Source: Flavobacteriales bacterium
GTDB taxonomy: Bacteria; Bacteroidota; Bacteroidia; NS11-12g; UBA955
Assembly: GCA_947472115.1 (NCBI GenBank)
Contig: CANIZU010000022.1
Coordinates: 1-16,270, forward strand
DNA length: 16,270 nucleotides
Reading direction: 5' to 3'
A model generated the notes under the pieces. That model saw only the letters and a list, made by a program, of their open reading frames with translations. It did no database searches and was not told the DNA's origin. The position numbers were made by a program, and so were the translations under genes. The number at the start of each line of letters is the position of its first letter. The first letter of the stretch is position 1. This document shows positions 7,282-14,898 of this stretch, piece by piece.

Positions 7282-8133
7282 TTGTTAGACTTTCAGTTCA
7301 TTCGGCCCGTTGGGGACATTCATCTTTTTTACATTTCGAGCTGTGATTCTACGCAAACTGCGATTATTACATTGATTGAGCAGGGTGCGATGGGATTGGC
7401 GAATCGTTCTTTGCCTTTGGCGCTTTATACGGATGACCAGCAAAACGGTAGGGGACAGCAGGGCAACGACTGGAATTCAGATGTCGGAAAAAACATCACA
7501 ATCACAATTGCATTTCCACTTACGCCATCGCAAAATATAGATGTCGTTCAGTTAAACAAGGCGTTGAGCGTTTCAATCTTATCCCCCATTCAAAAGCAAG
7601 TGAGTCAATCCTTGTTTCTTAAGTGGCCCAACGATATCGTCACTGAATCAAAAAAGCTCGGAGGGCTATTGATGGAGATCACGCAAATCAACCAACAAAA
7701 ATTCTTACTTCTTGGCTTTGGAATCAATGTAAATCAGTTGGATTGGCAAAATCAACCCAAAGCAACTTCCTTAGCGATGATTCATGGCGATGCATTTGAT
7801 CGCGATGAAGTGATGGATGCGATACTTTTTTCGTTGGACGATATTTGGAAAAATAGGAAGGATTTGCAGGCTGACTACAGCAAATTGCTTTGGAGGATGG
7901 GTGAGCATGTGATTCTCGAAATACAATCCGATGTGAGACGTGTTGCTTCTGAGTCATCCTCTTCAAAAGGAGTTGGAGATGGAAGAAATTCGGTTACTGA
8001 CAGGATATTTAGTGTCGGGGAGCAGGTCCAAGGTTTGTTGATGGATGTTGATCAAATGGGTAGAATTGTAATTGCGGATGGGGATGGGGAATTATTGGCT
8101 TTTCACCACGGTCAAGTGCGATTGAAATTTTAG
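7282..8133 (+). CDS. birA: Biotin--[acetyl-CoA-carboxylase] ligase
   Basis: Activates biotin to biotinyl-AMP and attaches it to the biotin carrier of acetyl-CoA carboxylase. Motifs seen are SSCDSTQ (substrate loop), GRGQQGNDW (biotinyl-AMP loop), KWPNDIV (catalytic lysine) and LLGFGINVN. The C-terminal SH3-like domain includes GLLMDVDQMGRIVI. There is no N-terminal DNA-binding domain, so it is an enzyme only, not a repressor. No ATG lies before the conserved core. TTG at 7282 is chosen because it leaves 33 bp to the divergent rsfS start; the alternative TTG at 7231 would overlap rsfS by 18 bp. A Ser-rich stretch of about 25 residues (about 216-243) interrupts the C-terminal region. A TTACTTTG sequence (one mismatch to the -7 consensus) ends 17 nt before this start. 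Confidence 0.9.
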   Translation: MLDFQFIRPVGDIHLFYISSCDSTQTAIITLIEQGAMGLANRSLPLALYTDDQQNGRGQQGNDWNSDVGKNITITIAFPLTPSQNIDVVQLNKALSVSILSPIQKQVSQSLFLKWPNDIVTESKKLGGLLMEITQINQQKFLLLGFGINVNQLDWQNQPKATSLAMIHGDAFDRDEVMDAILFSLDDIWKNRKDLQADYSKLLWRMGEHVILEIQSDVRRVASESSSSKGVGDGRNSVTDRIFSVGEQVQGLLMDVDQMGRIVIADGDGELLAFHHGQVRLKF

Positions 8134-8221
8134 GCTTACGTATTTATTTGGTCATATATTGAAAATTGAGTGGACGAAATATCGTTTTGTTCGGTCTAGG
8201 AGTTACTTTAGATTTTAAATT

Positions 8222-9946
8222 ATGGATCGCAAGCAGTTTTTCGGGTCGTTAAAACCCAATTTTTTGACTTCATTGGAAGAAGAAAAACCTGGTTTAGGCA
8301 GTGCTTCTGCACTCAACACGCAATTTAAATCGGCGGGTGCGGGATTAACGCGCAGGACCAACACTGGTATTAAGGTCTATGCCGGCACATTTGGCGATGC
8401 TGAATTGTTGCATTTGATGCGCCGAAGCATGTTTGGCGTGAAATATGGCGAATTCAAAAAACTTCGTGGAAAGACTATGCAGCAGGCGGTTGATGCGATT
8501 TTAACTGTCCCTGCATCGTTGCCAAATCCACCAATAAACAATTACGGCAATTTGGTCACAGATCCCAATGTTGCTTATGGATCCACTTGGGTGAATGCTC
8601 CCTTAGATCCTGCGGTTGAAGCGTATCGCAAAGGCAGTGTAAAAAATTGGCTGTGGGGCTTGATGGTGAATCAAACGCCTGATATTCAAGCCAAGATGGT
8701 GTTGTTTTGGCACAATCACTTTGCCATACAATTTTTAGAAATTCCAGATTCACGCGCTTGTTATGTATACACGAAAGTGTTGTACACGCATGCTTTGGGG
8801 AATATGAAAAATCTCACTAGGGCAGTGACTATTGACCCGGCGATGCTGTTCTATTTGAATGGTAATGTGAATACAAAAAGAGCCCCAGATGAGAATTATG
8901 CGAGGGAGCTGCAAGAACTTTTTACAATGGGAAAAGGCCCCAATAGCAAATACACTGAAGACGATGTTAAGGCGGCGGCAAGGGTTTTAACAGGCTGGAG
9001 TATCAATCCTCTAACCAATCCCTTTTCAACTACATTTTTAAATACCAACCACGATACATCGGACAAGAAGTTTAGTGCGTATTACGGAAATACTACGATT
9101 AAAGGTCAGTCTGGAATTAACGCGGGAAATACCGAATTAGACGATATGCTTACGATGATGTTCAACGTGGAAGAAGTAGCGTTGTATATGTGTCGGAAGT
9201 TATACGAGTATTTCGTGTACTATGAAATTGATGACACTGTTGAAACCAATGTGATTGTACCATTAGCCAAGGTTTTTAGGGATAGTGGATACGATATCAA
9301 GACGGTTTTAAAGACGTTGTTATCAAGCGAACATTTTTACGATACTTGGAATCGAGGATGTGTGATCAAGGATCCAATTACGCAGCAAGCAGGATTTTGC
9401 AGGGAGATGGAATTACCGTTTCCGGCATCAACCGACTATTTTTTATTGTATAAAATGTGGGAATTGGGTGGTGCATTTGGACAGCTGACACAGATGAATT
9501 TGGGAGATCCGCCAAACGTAGCGGGTTGGCCGGCATGGTATCAAAAACCTATGTTCCACCGCAGTTGGATCAATAGCGATACTTTGCCACGTCGGAATCA
9601 GTTCACTGATTATTTGTTGATAGTTGGTCACAAAGTGGGCACTTATACATTGTTGGTGGATCCATGGATTCTAACAAAACAGTTATCCGACCCAGGAACG
9701 CCAGATACATTGATTTCGGATGCGACCAATTTCTTATTGCCAATGGGACTCAGTGCGGGTCAAATCAGTGGATTAAAAGAAATTTTACTCCCAGGAGGCA
9801 TTCCCGATTACAATTGGAAGGACGAGTATCGCGCTGCCACAGACGCATCGGATCCAAACCATACAACCGCATTAACTACCGCAACATCAAAGCTTCGTTA
9901 TTTATACAAAGCCATCATGAACCTTTCAGAATACCAATTGTCATAA
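8222..9946 (+). CDS. DUF1800 family protein
   Basis: Member of the DUF1800 family, which has no assigned biochemical role and is usually encoded beside a DUF1501 protein, as here. It has 574 residues. Family landmarks are AELLHLMRRSMFGV (about residue 60), LFWHNHFA (about 161-168), DENYARELQELFTMGKG (about 222-238), AARVLTGWSI, and GDPPNVAGWPAW (about 427-438). I see no Sec signal peptide, membrane segment or T9SS sorting domain; the beginning MDRKQFFGSL faintly echoes a Tat motif but lacks twin arginine and a hydrophobic stretch. The start is ATG at 8222; a near-consensus TACTTTAG lies 10 nt upstream. The stop is followed after 3 nt by the DUF1501 ATG, so the two are almost surely translated from one mRNA. 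Confidence 0.93.
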   Translation: MDRKQFFGSLKPNFLTSLEEEKPGLGSASALNTQFKSAGAGLTRRTNTGIKVYAGTFGDAELLHLMRRSMFGVKYGEFKKLRGKTMQQAVDAILTVPASLPNPPINNYGNLVTDPNVAYGSTWVNAPLDPAVEAYRKGSVKNWLWGLMVNQTPDIQAKMVLFWHNHFAIQFLEIPDSRACYVYTKVLYTHALGNMKNLTRAVTIDPAMLFYLNGNVNTKRAPDENYARELQELFTMGKGPNSKYTEDDVKAAARVLTGWSINPLTNPFSTTFLNTNHDTSDKKFSAYYGNTTIKGQSGINAGNTELDDMLTMMFNVEEVALYMCRKLYEYFVYYEIDDTVETNVIVPLAKVFRDSGYDIKTVLKTLLSSEHFYDTWNRGCVIKDPITQQAGFCREMELPFPASTDYFLLYKMWELGGAFGQLTQMNLGDPPNVAGWPAWYQKPMFHRSWINSDTLPRRNQFTDYLLIVGHKVGTYTLLVDPWILTKQLSDPGTPDTLISDATNFLLPMGLSAGQISGLKEILLPGGIPDYNWKDEYRAATDASDPNHTTALTTATSKLRYLYKAIMNLSEYQLS

Positions 9947-9949
9947 GCC

Positions 9950-11539
9950 ATGAAACGCAGATCATTTGTAAAAGCAACCGCAGCGGCGGGTACCATTTTG
10001 CCAATTACATTGAACGGTATGGGCGTGAAGGCCTATGAAGACAATCCGTTGTTTAACGCCTTGGGTCGTAGAAGCGCGGATGGAAAAGTCCTTGTAATCA
10101 TTAATTTATCAGGCGGAAACGACGGGTTAAACACCTTGATTCCGTTAGATCAATATAGCAATTTGAGCAAGGCAAGAAGTAATGTTTTGTTGCCAGACAC
10201 CAAGGTGCTTTCGTTGAATGGTAAGTCGGGCGTGGGGCTGCACAGCAAACTTACGGGGCTTCAAAGTCTTTACAACAACGGTTTGGTGAGCGCAATTCAG
10301 GCGGTGGGTTACCCTAATCCGAGTTATTCGCATTTCCGTGCGACAGATATCTGGAATAGTGGTTCTGACAGCAATGAAAATTGGACAACAGGATGGATAG
10401 GAAGATATTTAGATAGTCGTTTTAAGGGTTATCCCACTGGATATCCTACCGCAGCAATGCCTGATCCTTTAGCGATTCAAATTGGTCAAATGGTATCGCT
10501 GGGATTCATGGGACCGACCGTGAGTATGGGTATGGCAATTTCCGACCCCAATTCTTTTTATAATTTGGCCAATGGCACAACGGATAAAACGCCCGACACT
10601 CCAGCAGGTCATGAATTGGCGTTTTTGCGGTTGATGGCACAACAAAGCAATCAATATGCAACGATTGTAAAAAATGCGGCAGTCAAGGGCACGAATAAAT
10701 CTACCAAATACCCCGCTACAGCGGGAAGACAACCTCTTGCGGACCAATTAAAAATTGTGGCTAAACTGATTAGTGGTGGCTTAAAAACCCCAGTTTATAT
10801 GGTCACTTTGGGTGGGTTTGATACGCATAGTCAACAGGTGGATACAACAGATCATACAACTGGAATGCATGCGAATTTGATGCAACAATTGGGTGATGCG
10901 ATTGCGGCTTTCCAGGATGATTTAAAGTTGTTAGGTTTGGATAATCGGGTTGTAGGGATGACATATAGTGAGTTCGGAAGGCGTGTAATTAGCAATGCCA
11001 GTGATGGAACAGATCACGGCGCCGCCGCACCCATGTTTGTGTTTGGTAATGCCGTGCAAGGTGGAGTTATTGGTGCCAATCCTACCATTCCAGCTACGGC
11101 TACCGTGAACGACAATGTGCCCATGCAATATGATTTTAGGCAGATTTATGCATCTGTTTTGAAAGATTGGTTTGAGTTAAGTGATGCTGATGTAAAGTCG
11201 GCGATGGGTAATAAATCGTTTAATACATTGCCAATTTTCAAGAATAATACAGCTACGGTTGAGGACTATGTAGACCTTGTGAGCAGGATTTCTCTGAATA
11301 GAATTTATCCAAATCCGGCAACCGAAAATACAGATATTGAATATTTTACAGAGTCGGGCAATGTTAAATTAACGGTATATGATGCCATGGGTCAGCAAGT
11401 CGCTATTTTGAAAGAAGGATGGCACGGCCATGGGACGTACACAGTGAATTTTGATGTGAGGGGATTGCGCAAGGGCAATTATTATGTCCAGATGTCGCAA
11501 GGAGAAAAAAGACAAACCGAAGTACTCTTGGTTCAATAA
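9950..11539 (+). CDS. DUF1501 family protein with Tat-like signal and T9SS sorting domain
   Basis: DUF1501 proteins are exported proteins related to the alkaline phosphatase/sulfatase fold; their function is not established. This one has 529 residues. The N-terminus has twin arginines in KRRSFVKA followed by a hydrophobic run ending near GVKA, matching a Tat signal peptide (about 1-29). Core landmarks are NLSGGNDGLNTLIP (about 52-65), GGFDTHSQQ (about 288-296), and YSEFGRRV then TDHGAAAPMF (about 340-362). The last ~80 residues, from NRIYPNPATENTDIEYF to the end, are a type A T9SS C-terminal sorting domain. The protein should therefore cross the inner membrane folded or via Sec, then be placed on the surface by T9SS. 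It forms a tight pair with the DUF1800 gene. Confidence 0.94.
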   Translation: MKRRSFVKATAAAGTILPITLNGMGVKAYEDNPLFNALGRRSADGKVLVIINLSGGNDGLNTLIPLDQYSNLSKARSNVLLPDTKVLSLNGKSGVGLHSKLTGLQSLYNNGLVSAIQAVGYPNPSYSHFRATDIWNSGSDSNENWTTGWIGRYLDSRFKGYPTGYPTAAMPDPLAIQIGQMVSLGFMGPTVSMGMAISDPNSFYNLANGTTDKTPDTPAGHELAFLRLMAQQSNQYATIVKNAAVKGTNKSTKYPATAGRQPLADQLKIVAKLISGGLKTPVYMVTLGGFDTHSQQVDTTDHTTGMHANLMQQLGDAIAAFQDDLKLLGLDNRVVGMTYSEFGRRVISNASDGTDHGAAAPMFVFGNAVQGGVIGANPTIPATATVNDNVPMQYDFRQIYASVLKDWFELSDADVKSAMGNKSFNTLPIFKNNTATVEDYVDLVSRISLNRIYPNPATENTDIEYFTESGNVKLTVYDAMGQQVAILKEGWHGHGTYTVNFDVRGLRKGNYYVQMSQGEKRQTEVLLVQ

Positions 11540-11575
11540 TTTTTCTGCGGGCTGTGATAGGACAAATATTTGTTT

Positions 11576-11583
11576 TATATTTG
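11576..11583 (+). promoter_or_regulatory. -7 promoter element for tRNA-Gln
   Basis: TATATTTG, an exact TAnnTTTG match, 14 nt before the mature tRNA-Gln 5' end. It is identical in its 8 bases to the element upstream of the fic gene. No clear -33 TTG is seen at normal spacing. Confidence 0.5.
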
Positions 11584-11597
11584 CAGTCCAAAAAAAT

Positions 11598-11669
11598 TGC
11601 CCTATCGTCTAATTGGCAGGACAGCGGTTTTTGGTACCGTATGTCTAGGTTCGAGTCCTAGTAGGGCAA
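11598..11669 (+). tRNA. tRNA-Gln (TTG)
   Basis: Full cloverleaf: acceptor TGCCCTA/TAGGGCA, anticodon stem GCGGT/ACCGT around loop TTTTGGT giving anticodon TTG, and T arm CTAGG-TTCGAGT-CCTAG. The discriminator is A and CCA is not encoded. The T1-A72 first pair is usual for glutamine tRNA in bacteria. It stands alone between the DUF1501 gene and prs. Confidence 0.96.
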
Positions 11670-11676
11670 CAAATTG

Positions 11677-11684
11677 TAGGTTTG
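11677..11684 (+). promoter_or_regulatory. -7 promoter element for prs-rplY
   Basis: TAGGTTTG, an exact TAnnTTTG match, 8 nt after the end of tRNA-Gln and 52 nt before the prs ATG. Readthrough from tRNA-Gln is an alternative source of prs mRNA because I see no terminator between them. Confidence 0.4.
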
Positions 11685-11736
11685 ATGATATCCGGTGCGT
11701 ATAATCGCAGCCAGAGAGACAGTAAAATCGAAAGTT

Positions 11737-12711
11737 ATGACATCACTAATACACCCCGTAAAAATTTTCGCAGGCAGTGCATCTGCCGGCCTCACGCAGG
11801 ACATTTGTGAGTTCTATGGAACTACACCTGGCGACATGACCGTTTCTCGTTTTAGCGATGGGGAGTTTCAGCCCGTATTTAATGAAAGTGTTCGTGGCTG
11901 CGATGTGTTCCTTATTCAGAGCACGTACCCCAATTGTGATAATTTGATGGAGTTGTTAATGTCGATTGATGCGGCCAAACGTGCCAGTGCCAATTACATC
12001 ACCGCGGTAATTCCTTATTATGGTTTTGCCCGTCAGGACCGTAAGGACAAGCCAAGGGTTTCTATTGCTTCTAAGTTGGTTGCGGATTTGTTGCAAACAG
12101 CGGGTGCAAATCGTGTGATGACAATGGAATTACATGCCCCGCAGATCCAAGGATTTTTCAATGTTCCGGTGGATCACTTGGAGAGTTCGATCATTTTTGC
12201 TCCTTACATTAAAACATTAGCCGACGAGAATATTGTGATTGCTGCTCCCGACGTGGGCGCATCGAACAGAATCAGAGAGGTTGCTAAAATCTTGAATTTG
12301 AATATGGTGATTTGCGACAAAGAACGTCGGAAAGCCAACGAAATTGCAAACATGACGGTGATTGGGGATGTAGAAGGAAAAGATGTTGTGTTGATTGACG
12401 ATATCATTGATACGGGGGGGACTTTATGTAAGTCGTCTTCGATGTTGATGGACAAAGGTGCAAGATCGGTACGCGCGCTATGCTGTCACCCTGTATTGAG
12501 TGGAAAGGCTTACGAAAACATCGAAAATTCAGTACTAACGGAGTTGGTGGTTACGGATACAATTCCGTTGAAGCATCATTCGGATAAGATCAAGGTAGTT
12601 TCTGTGGCTCCTTTATTTGCTAGGGCGATACGCAATGTGCATGAGCACGGAAGTATCAGTTCATTGTTTAAGCAGGTGTTTGCGCATCAAACTAAGATTG
12701 AGTTGAAATAA
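11737..12711 (+). CDS. prs: Ribose-phosphate pyrophosphokinase
   Basis: Makes PRPP from ribose-5-phosphate and ATP, feeding purine, pyrimidine, NAD, histidine and tryptophan synthesis. It has 324 residues, close to the family norm of about 315. The N-terminus VKIFAGSAS, the ATP-site YYGFARQDRKDKPR, the catalytic-loop region MELHAPQIQGFFNVPVDHL, and the PRPP-binding loop VVLIDDIIDTGGTL are all present. The start at ATG 11737 is chosen; a GTG at 11695 would add 14 residues not expected in the family. The gene for ribosomal protein L25 follows after 24 nt, and the pair prs-rplY is a widespread arrangement. Confidence 0.96.
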   Translation: MTSLIHPVKIFAGSASAGLTQDICEFYGTTPGDMTVSRFSDGEFQPVFNESVRGCDVFLIQSTYPNCDNLMELLMSIDAAKRASANYITAVIPYYGFARQDRKDKPRVSIASKLVADLLQTAGANRVMTMELHAPQIQGFFNVPVDHLESSIIFAPYIKTLADENIVIAAPDVGASNRIREVAKILNLNMVICDKERRKANEIANMTVIGDVEGKDVVLIDDIIDTGGTLCKSSSMLMDKGARSVRALCCHPVLSGKAYENIENSVLTELVVTDTIPLKHHSDKIKVVSVAPLFARAIRNVHEHGSISSLFKQVFAHQTKIELK

Positions 12712-12735
12712 GTAAAAAATTAAGAATAGTATAAT

Positions 12736-13317
12736 ATGAAAACCATTTTTCTAAAAGGCGAATTGCGCGACGAAGTAGGTACTCGCACAGCGAAAGTATT
12801 GCGTGCCGAAGGCAAAGTACCTTGTAACATGTATGGTTTGGCAGATGGCAATATGAACTTTGCTGTTTACCATGCCGATTTCAAAAATTTGGTATACACA
12901 CCAAACGTATACAAAGTAAAAATTGAGTTGGGTGGCAAAAATTACGATGCCATTTTGCAAGATATTCAATTTCACCCTGTGTCTGACATGATCATTCACT
13001 GTGATTTTGTTGCTGTTGATGATACCAAGCCCGTTGTAATGGAAATTCCAGTGCGCGTGGTAGGTAATGCACCTGGTGTTCGTGCCGGTGGTAAGTTGGT
13101 AAAGAAGTTGAACCGTTTGCGTGTGCGTGGTTTGATTCAAGATTTGCCAGATTTCATCGATGTTAGCATTGATACTTTGGAAATCGGACAGTCTGCCAAG
13201 GTGAGTAACGTTGTAGTTTCTGGATTTGAGTTGTTGGATTCTCCAGCGAACGCAATCTTATCAATTAAGACAACTCGTGCATTGATGCAGGCTGCTGCAG
13301 ATGCTGCGAAAAAATAA
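12736..13317 (+). CDS. rplY: 50S ribosomal protein L25/CTC
   Basis: Binds 5S rRNA in the large subunit. At 193 residues it is the long two-domain CTC/TL5 form rather than the short L25 of E. coli (about 94 residues). The N-terminal 5S-binding domain runs to about residue 90 (LKGELRDEVGTRTAKVLRAE at the start, LQDIQFHPVSDMIIHCDF near 75-92). The C-terminal beta domain includes PVRVVGNAPGVRAGGKL. The Ala-rich tail AAADAAKK is common for the family. It follows prs by 24 nt and ends 16 nt before a strong terminator. In many bacteria pth (peptidyl-tRNA hydrolase) comes next; it is absent here. Confidence 0.95.
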   Translation: MKTIFLKGELRDEVGTRTAKVLRAEGKVPCNMYGLADGNMNFAVYHADFKNLVYTPNVYKVKIELGGKNYDAILQDIQFHPVSDMIIHCDFVAVDDTKPVVMEIPVRVVGNAPGVRAGGKLVKKLNRLRVRGLIQDLPDFIDVSIDTLEIGQSAKVSNVVVSGFELLDSPANAILSIKTTRALMQAAADAAKK

Positions 13318-13333
13318 TTTTATTGTTAATAAC

Positions 13334-13369
13334 AAAAGGGCCCCCGAGCATTTGCTCGGGGGCCCTTTT
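13334..13369. terminator. Strong bidirectional terminator between rplY and sodA
   Basis: A perfect 16-bp stem (AAAAGGGCCCCCGAGC at 13334-13349 with its complement at 13354-13369) closes a 4-nt loop ATTT. Runs of A on one side and T on the other let it work in both directions, ending rplY on the plus strand and sodA on the minus strand. Confidence 0.95.
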
Positions 13370-13389
13370 TATGTAATTAGGTATTGAAA

Positions 13390-13995
13390 TTACTTCGTAG
13401 CGGCTTCAAAGTGGGCATTTACGGCCGACCAATTGATCACATTCCAAAATGCGCCGATATAATCGGGCCTACGGTTTTGATAATGCAAATAGTAAGCATG
13501 CTCCCATACATCTAATCCTAAAATTGGTGTACCTTTTACTTCGGCAATATCCATCAATGGATTGTCTTGGTTTGGTGTAGATGTGATCGCCAGTTTATGA
13601 TCGTGTACAATTAACCAAGCCCAACCGCTACCAAAACGGGTTGTTCCGGCGCTATTGAATTGCTCTTTCATCGCATCAAAAGAACCAAAGCTAGCTACGA
13701 TGGCGTCCATTAAAGCACCTGTAGGCTGACCTCCGCCATTGGGTCCCATAATTCCCCAGAAGAAACTGTGATTCCAATGTCCGCCGCCGTTGTTGCGAAT
13801 GGCAGGGCTATATTTAGAGATATTGTGAACCAAATCAACCAAAGAAACACCTTCAGCAGCATTGCCTTTTACGGCGTTGTTAAGGTTGTTTACATAGGCT
13901 TGATGGTGTTTACCGTGGTGGATTTCCATGGTTTTTTCGTCGATGTGTGGCTCCAAAGCATTGTGAGCGTAGGGCAAAGCAGGTAATTCGAACAT
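13390..13995 (-). CDS. sodA: Superoxide dismutase, Mn type (Fe/Mn family)
   Basis: Converts superoxide to oxygen and hydrogen peroxide. It has 201 residues, the usual length. Metal ligands fit H26 (in EIHHGKHHQAYV), H76 (in GGGHWNHSFFW), and the Asp and His of DVWEHAYYLHY (about 163 and 167). The metal choice is suggested by GGGHWNHSFFW plus NQDNPL, where Mn enzymes place the active-site glutamine; Fe enzymes usually carry it in the second helix instead. A Mn or dual-metal enzyme is therefore favoured. There is no signal peptide, so it is cytoplasmic. The gene has its own promoter 14023-14053 and is divergent from pnuC. Confidence 0.94.
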   Translation of the reverse strand: MFELPALPYAHNALEPHIDEKTMEIHHGKHHQAYVNNLNNAVKGNAAEGVSLVDLVHNISKYSPAIRNNGGGHWNHSFFWGIMGPNGGGQPTGALMDAIVASFGSFDAMKEQFNSAGTTRFGSGWAWLIVHDHKLAITSTPNQDNPLMDIAEVKGTPILGLDVWEHAYYLHYQNRRPDYIGAFWNVINWSAVNAHFEAATK

Positions 13996-14022
13996 GGGCT
14001 TATTTTTAGTTGTTTATGAAAA

Positions 14023-14053
14023 CAAAGTTAGTTGAATCGTGATTGCTTTTCAA
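14023..14053 (-). promoter_or_regulatory. sodA promoter (-33 and -7 elements)
   Basis: On the minus strand TTG (14053-14051), a 20-nt spacer, then TAACTTTG (14030-14023), matching the Bacteroidota TTG-N17-23-TAnnTTTG layout. The predicted mRNA leader is about 20 nt. Confidence 0.6.
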
Positions 14054-14061
14054 CCGCATTA

Positions 14062-14090
14062 TTGAATCGGATTTTACTATCGTACTTTTG
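14062..14090 (+). promoter_or_regulatory. pnuC promoter (-33 and -7 elements)
   Basis: TTG (14062-14064), an 18-nt spacer, then TACTTTTG (14083-14090), an exact match to the Bacteroidota promoter layout. The leader to the ATG would be about 22 nt, too short for a riboswitch. Confidence 0.6.
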
Positions 14091-14118
14091 AATCGATCAA
14101 ATTAAAAAATCACGACGG

Positions 14119-14898
14119 ATGTTGATTTACCCCATGTTATCTGTATTTCAATTACCAATGGTTTTAGCGATTTCCGCAAACGGGGGTTTTGGCGATGTGT
14201 TGTGGAGTGGAATTCAACAAATGCATCCGGCCGAATGGATTGCCGCAATTTTGTCGTTTTGGTGCGTGGTATTAGCTGCCAAGAATAGCATATGGAATTG
14301 GCCTGTTGCGATGGCTGGTTCGCTAATTTACGCTTGGGTTTTTCTGTTTAGTGGTCTTTATTCTGATGCAATTCTGAATGTGTTGTTTGTGGGTTTTCAA
14401 TGTTACGGCTGGATGCAGTGGCAAAAAAATTCTATCATCGGAAATACGCTCAATCCCAGTGTGGGGCCGAGAAAATCTATTATTCGTGTGATGCTAATCG
14501 CGTTGTGTATTTATCCCGTTTGGGTCTACATCGTGCGTTCAGGATTGTTTGCAAATCTTATTTCCTCCCTTGTTTCGGGTGACATGTTCATAGGAATCAG
14601 CAGCGTTTTTGGTCACTCTCCTCTGTCGAATATTGCCCCGCCGAGGTTTGTCTATTTGGATGCGATGCTCCTGTTTTCAAGCTTATCGGCCTTGTATATG
14701 CAGGCGAAAAAGTGGATTCAAAACTGGATATTATGGATGATCGTTGATCTAATTTATGTTCCAGTATATTGGCTCAACCACAATTACATAACAGCAATTT
14801 TATACTTGATTTATATCCCCCTTGCCTTGAAAGGATGGCAAATGTGGCGGGACGAAATGAATAAAATTAGTCCTGAGGAACGTAATACAAACGACTAA
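14119..14898 (+). CDS. pnuC: PnuC-family vitamin precursor transporter
   Basis: Inner-membrane facilitator of the PnuC family, which take up nicotinamide riboside or, in related forms, thiamine and riboflavin. It has 259 residues with about seven hydrophobic segments. The WIAAILSFWCVVLAAKNSIW and NWPVAMAGSLIYAWVFLFSG region, LYSDAILNVLFV, and the C-terminal W-rich WIQNWILWMIVDLIYVPVYW stretch are typical of the family. Which vitamin is carried cannot be told from context: no TPP-type leader and no kinase gene are adjacent. ATG 14119 is used; ATG 14134 is possible. The last 32 bp overlap, tail to tail, the end of the M16 protease gene. Confidence 0.88.
   Translation: MLIYPMLSVFQLPMVLAISANGGFGDVLWSGIQQMHPAEWIAAILSFWCVVLAAKNSIWNWPVAMAGSLIYAWVFLFSGLYSDAILNVLFVGFQCYGWMQWQKNSIIGNTLNPSVGPRKSIIRVMLIALCIYPVWVYIVRSGLFANLISSLVSGDMFIGISSVFGHSPLSNIAPPRFVYLDAMLLFSSLSALYMQAKKWIQNWILWMIVDLIYVPVYWLNHNYITAILYLIYIPLALKGWQMWRDEMNKISPEERNTND

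Noticed and set aside
9664..10038. 124-codon plus-strand frame spanning the DUF1800/DUF1501 junction
   Set aside because: Out-of-frame shadow of two well supported genes; low-complexity translation without family features.
11695..11736. GTG start 14 codons upstream of the prs ATG
   Set aside because: The extra residues do not resemble the start of PRPP synthases, and the ATG at 11737 gives the expected length.
12751..13140. 129-codon minus-strand frame opposite rplY
   Set aside because: Antisense shadow of a conserved ribosomal protein gene.
13334..13369. Long GC-rich palindrome as a possible repeat unit or mobile-element end
   Set aside because: Its place between two convergent genes and its A/T tails fit a bidirectional terminator, and I see no second copy.
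13996..14118. Possible riboswitch (for example TPP type) upstream of pnuC
   Set aside because: The predicted leader is only about 22 nt and no conserved riboswitch core sequences are visible.
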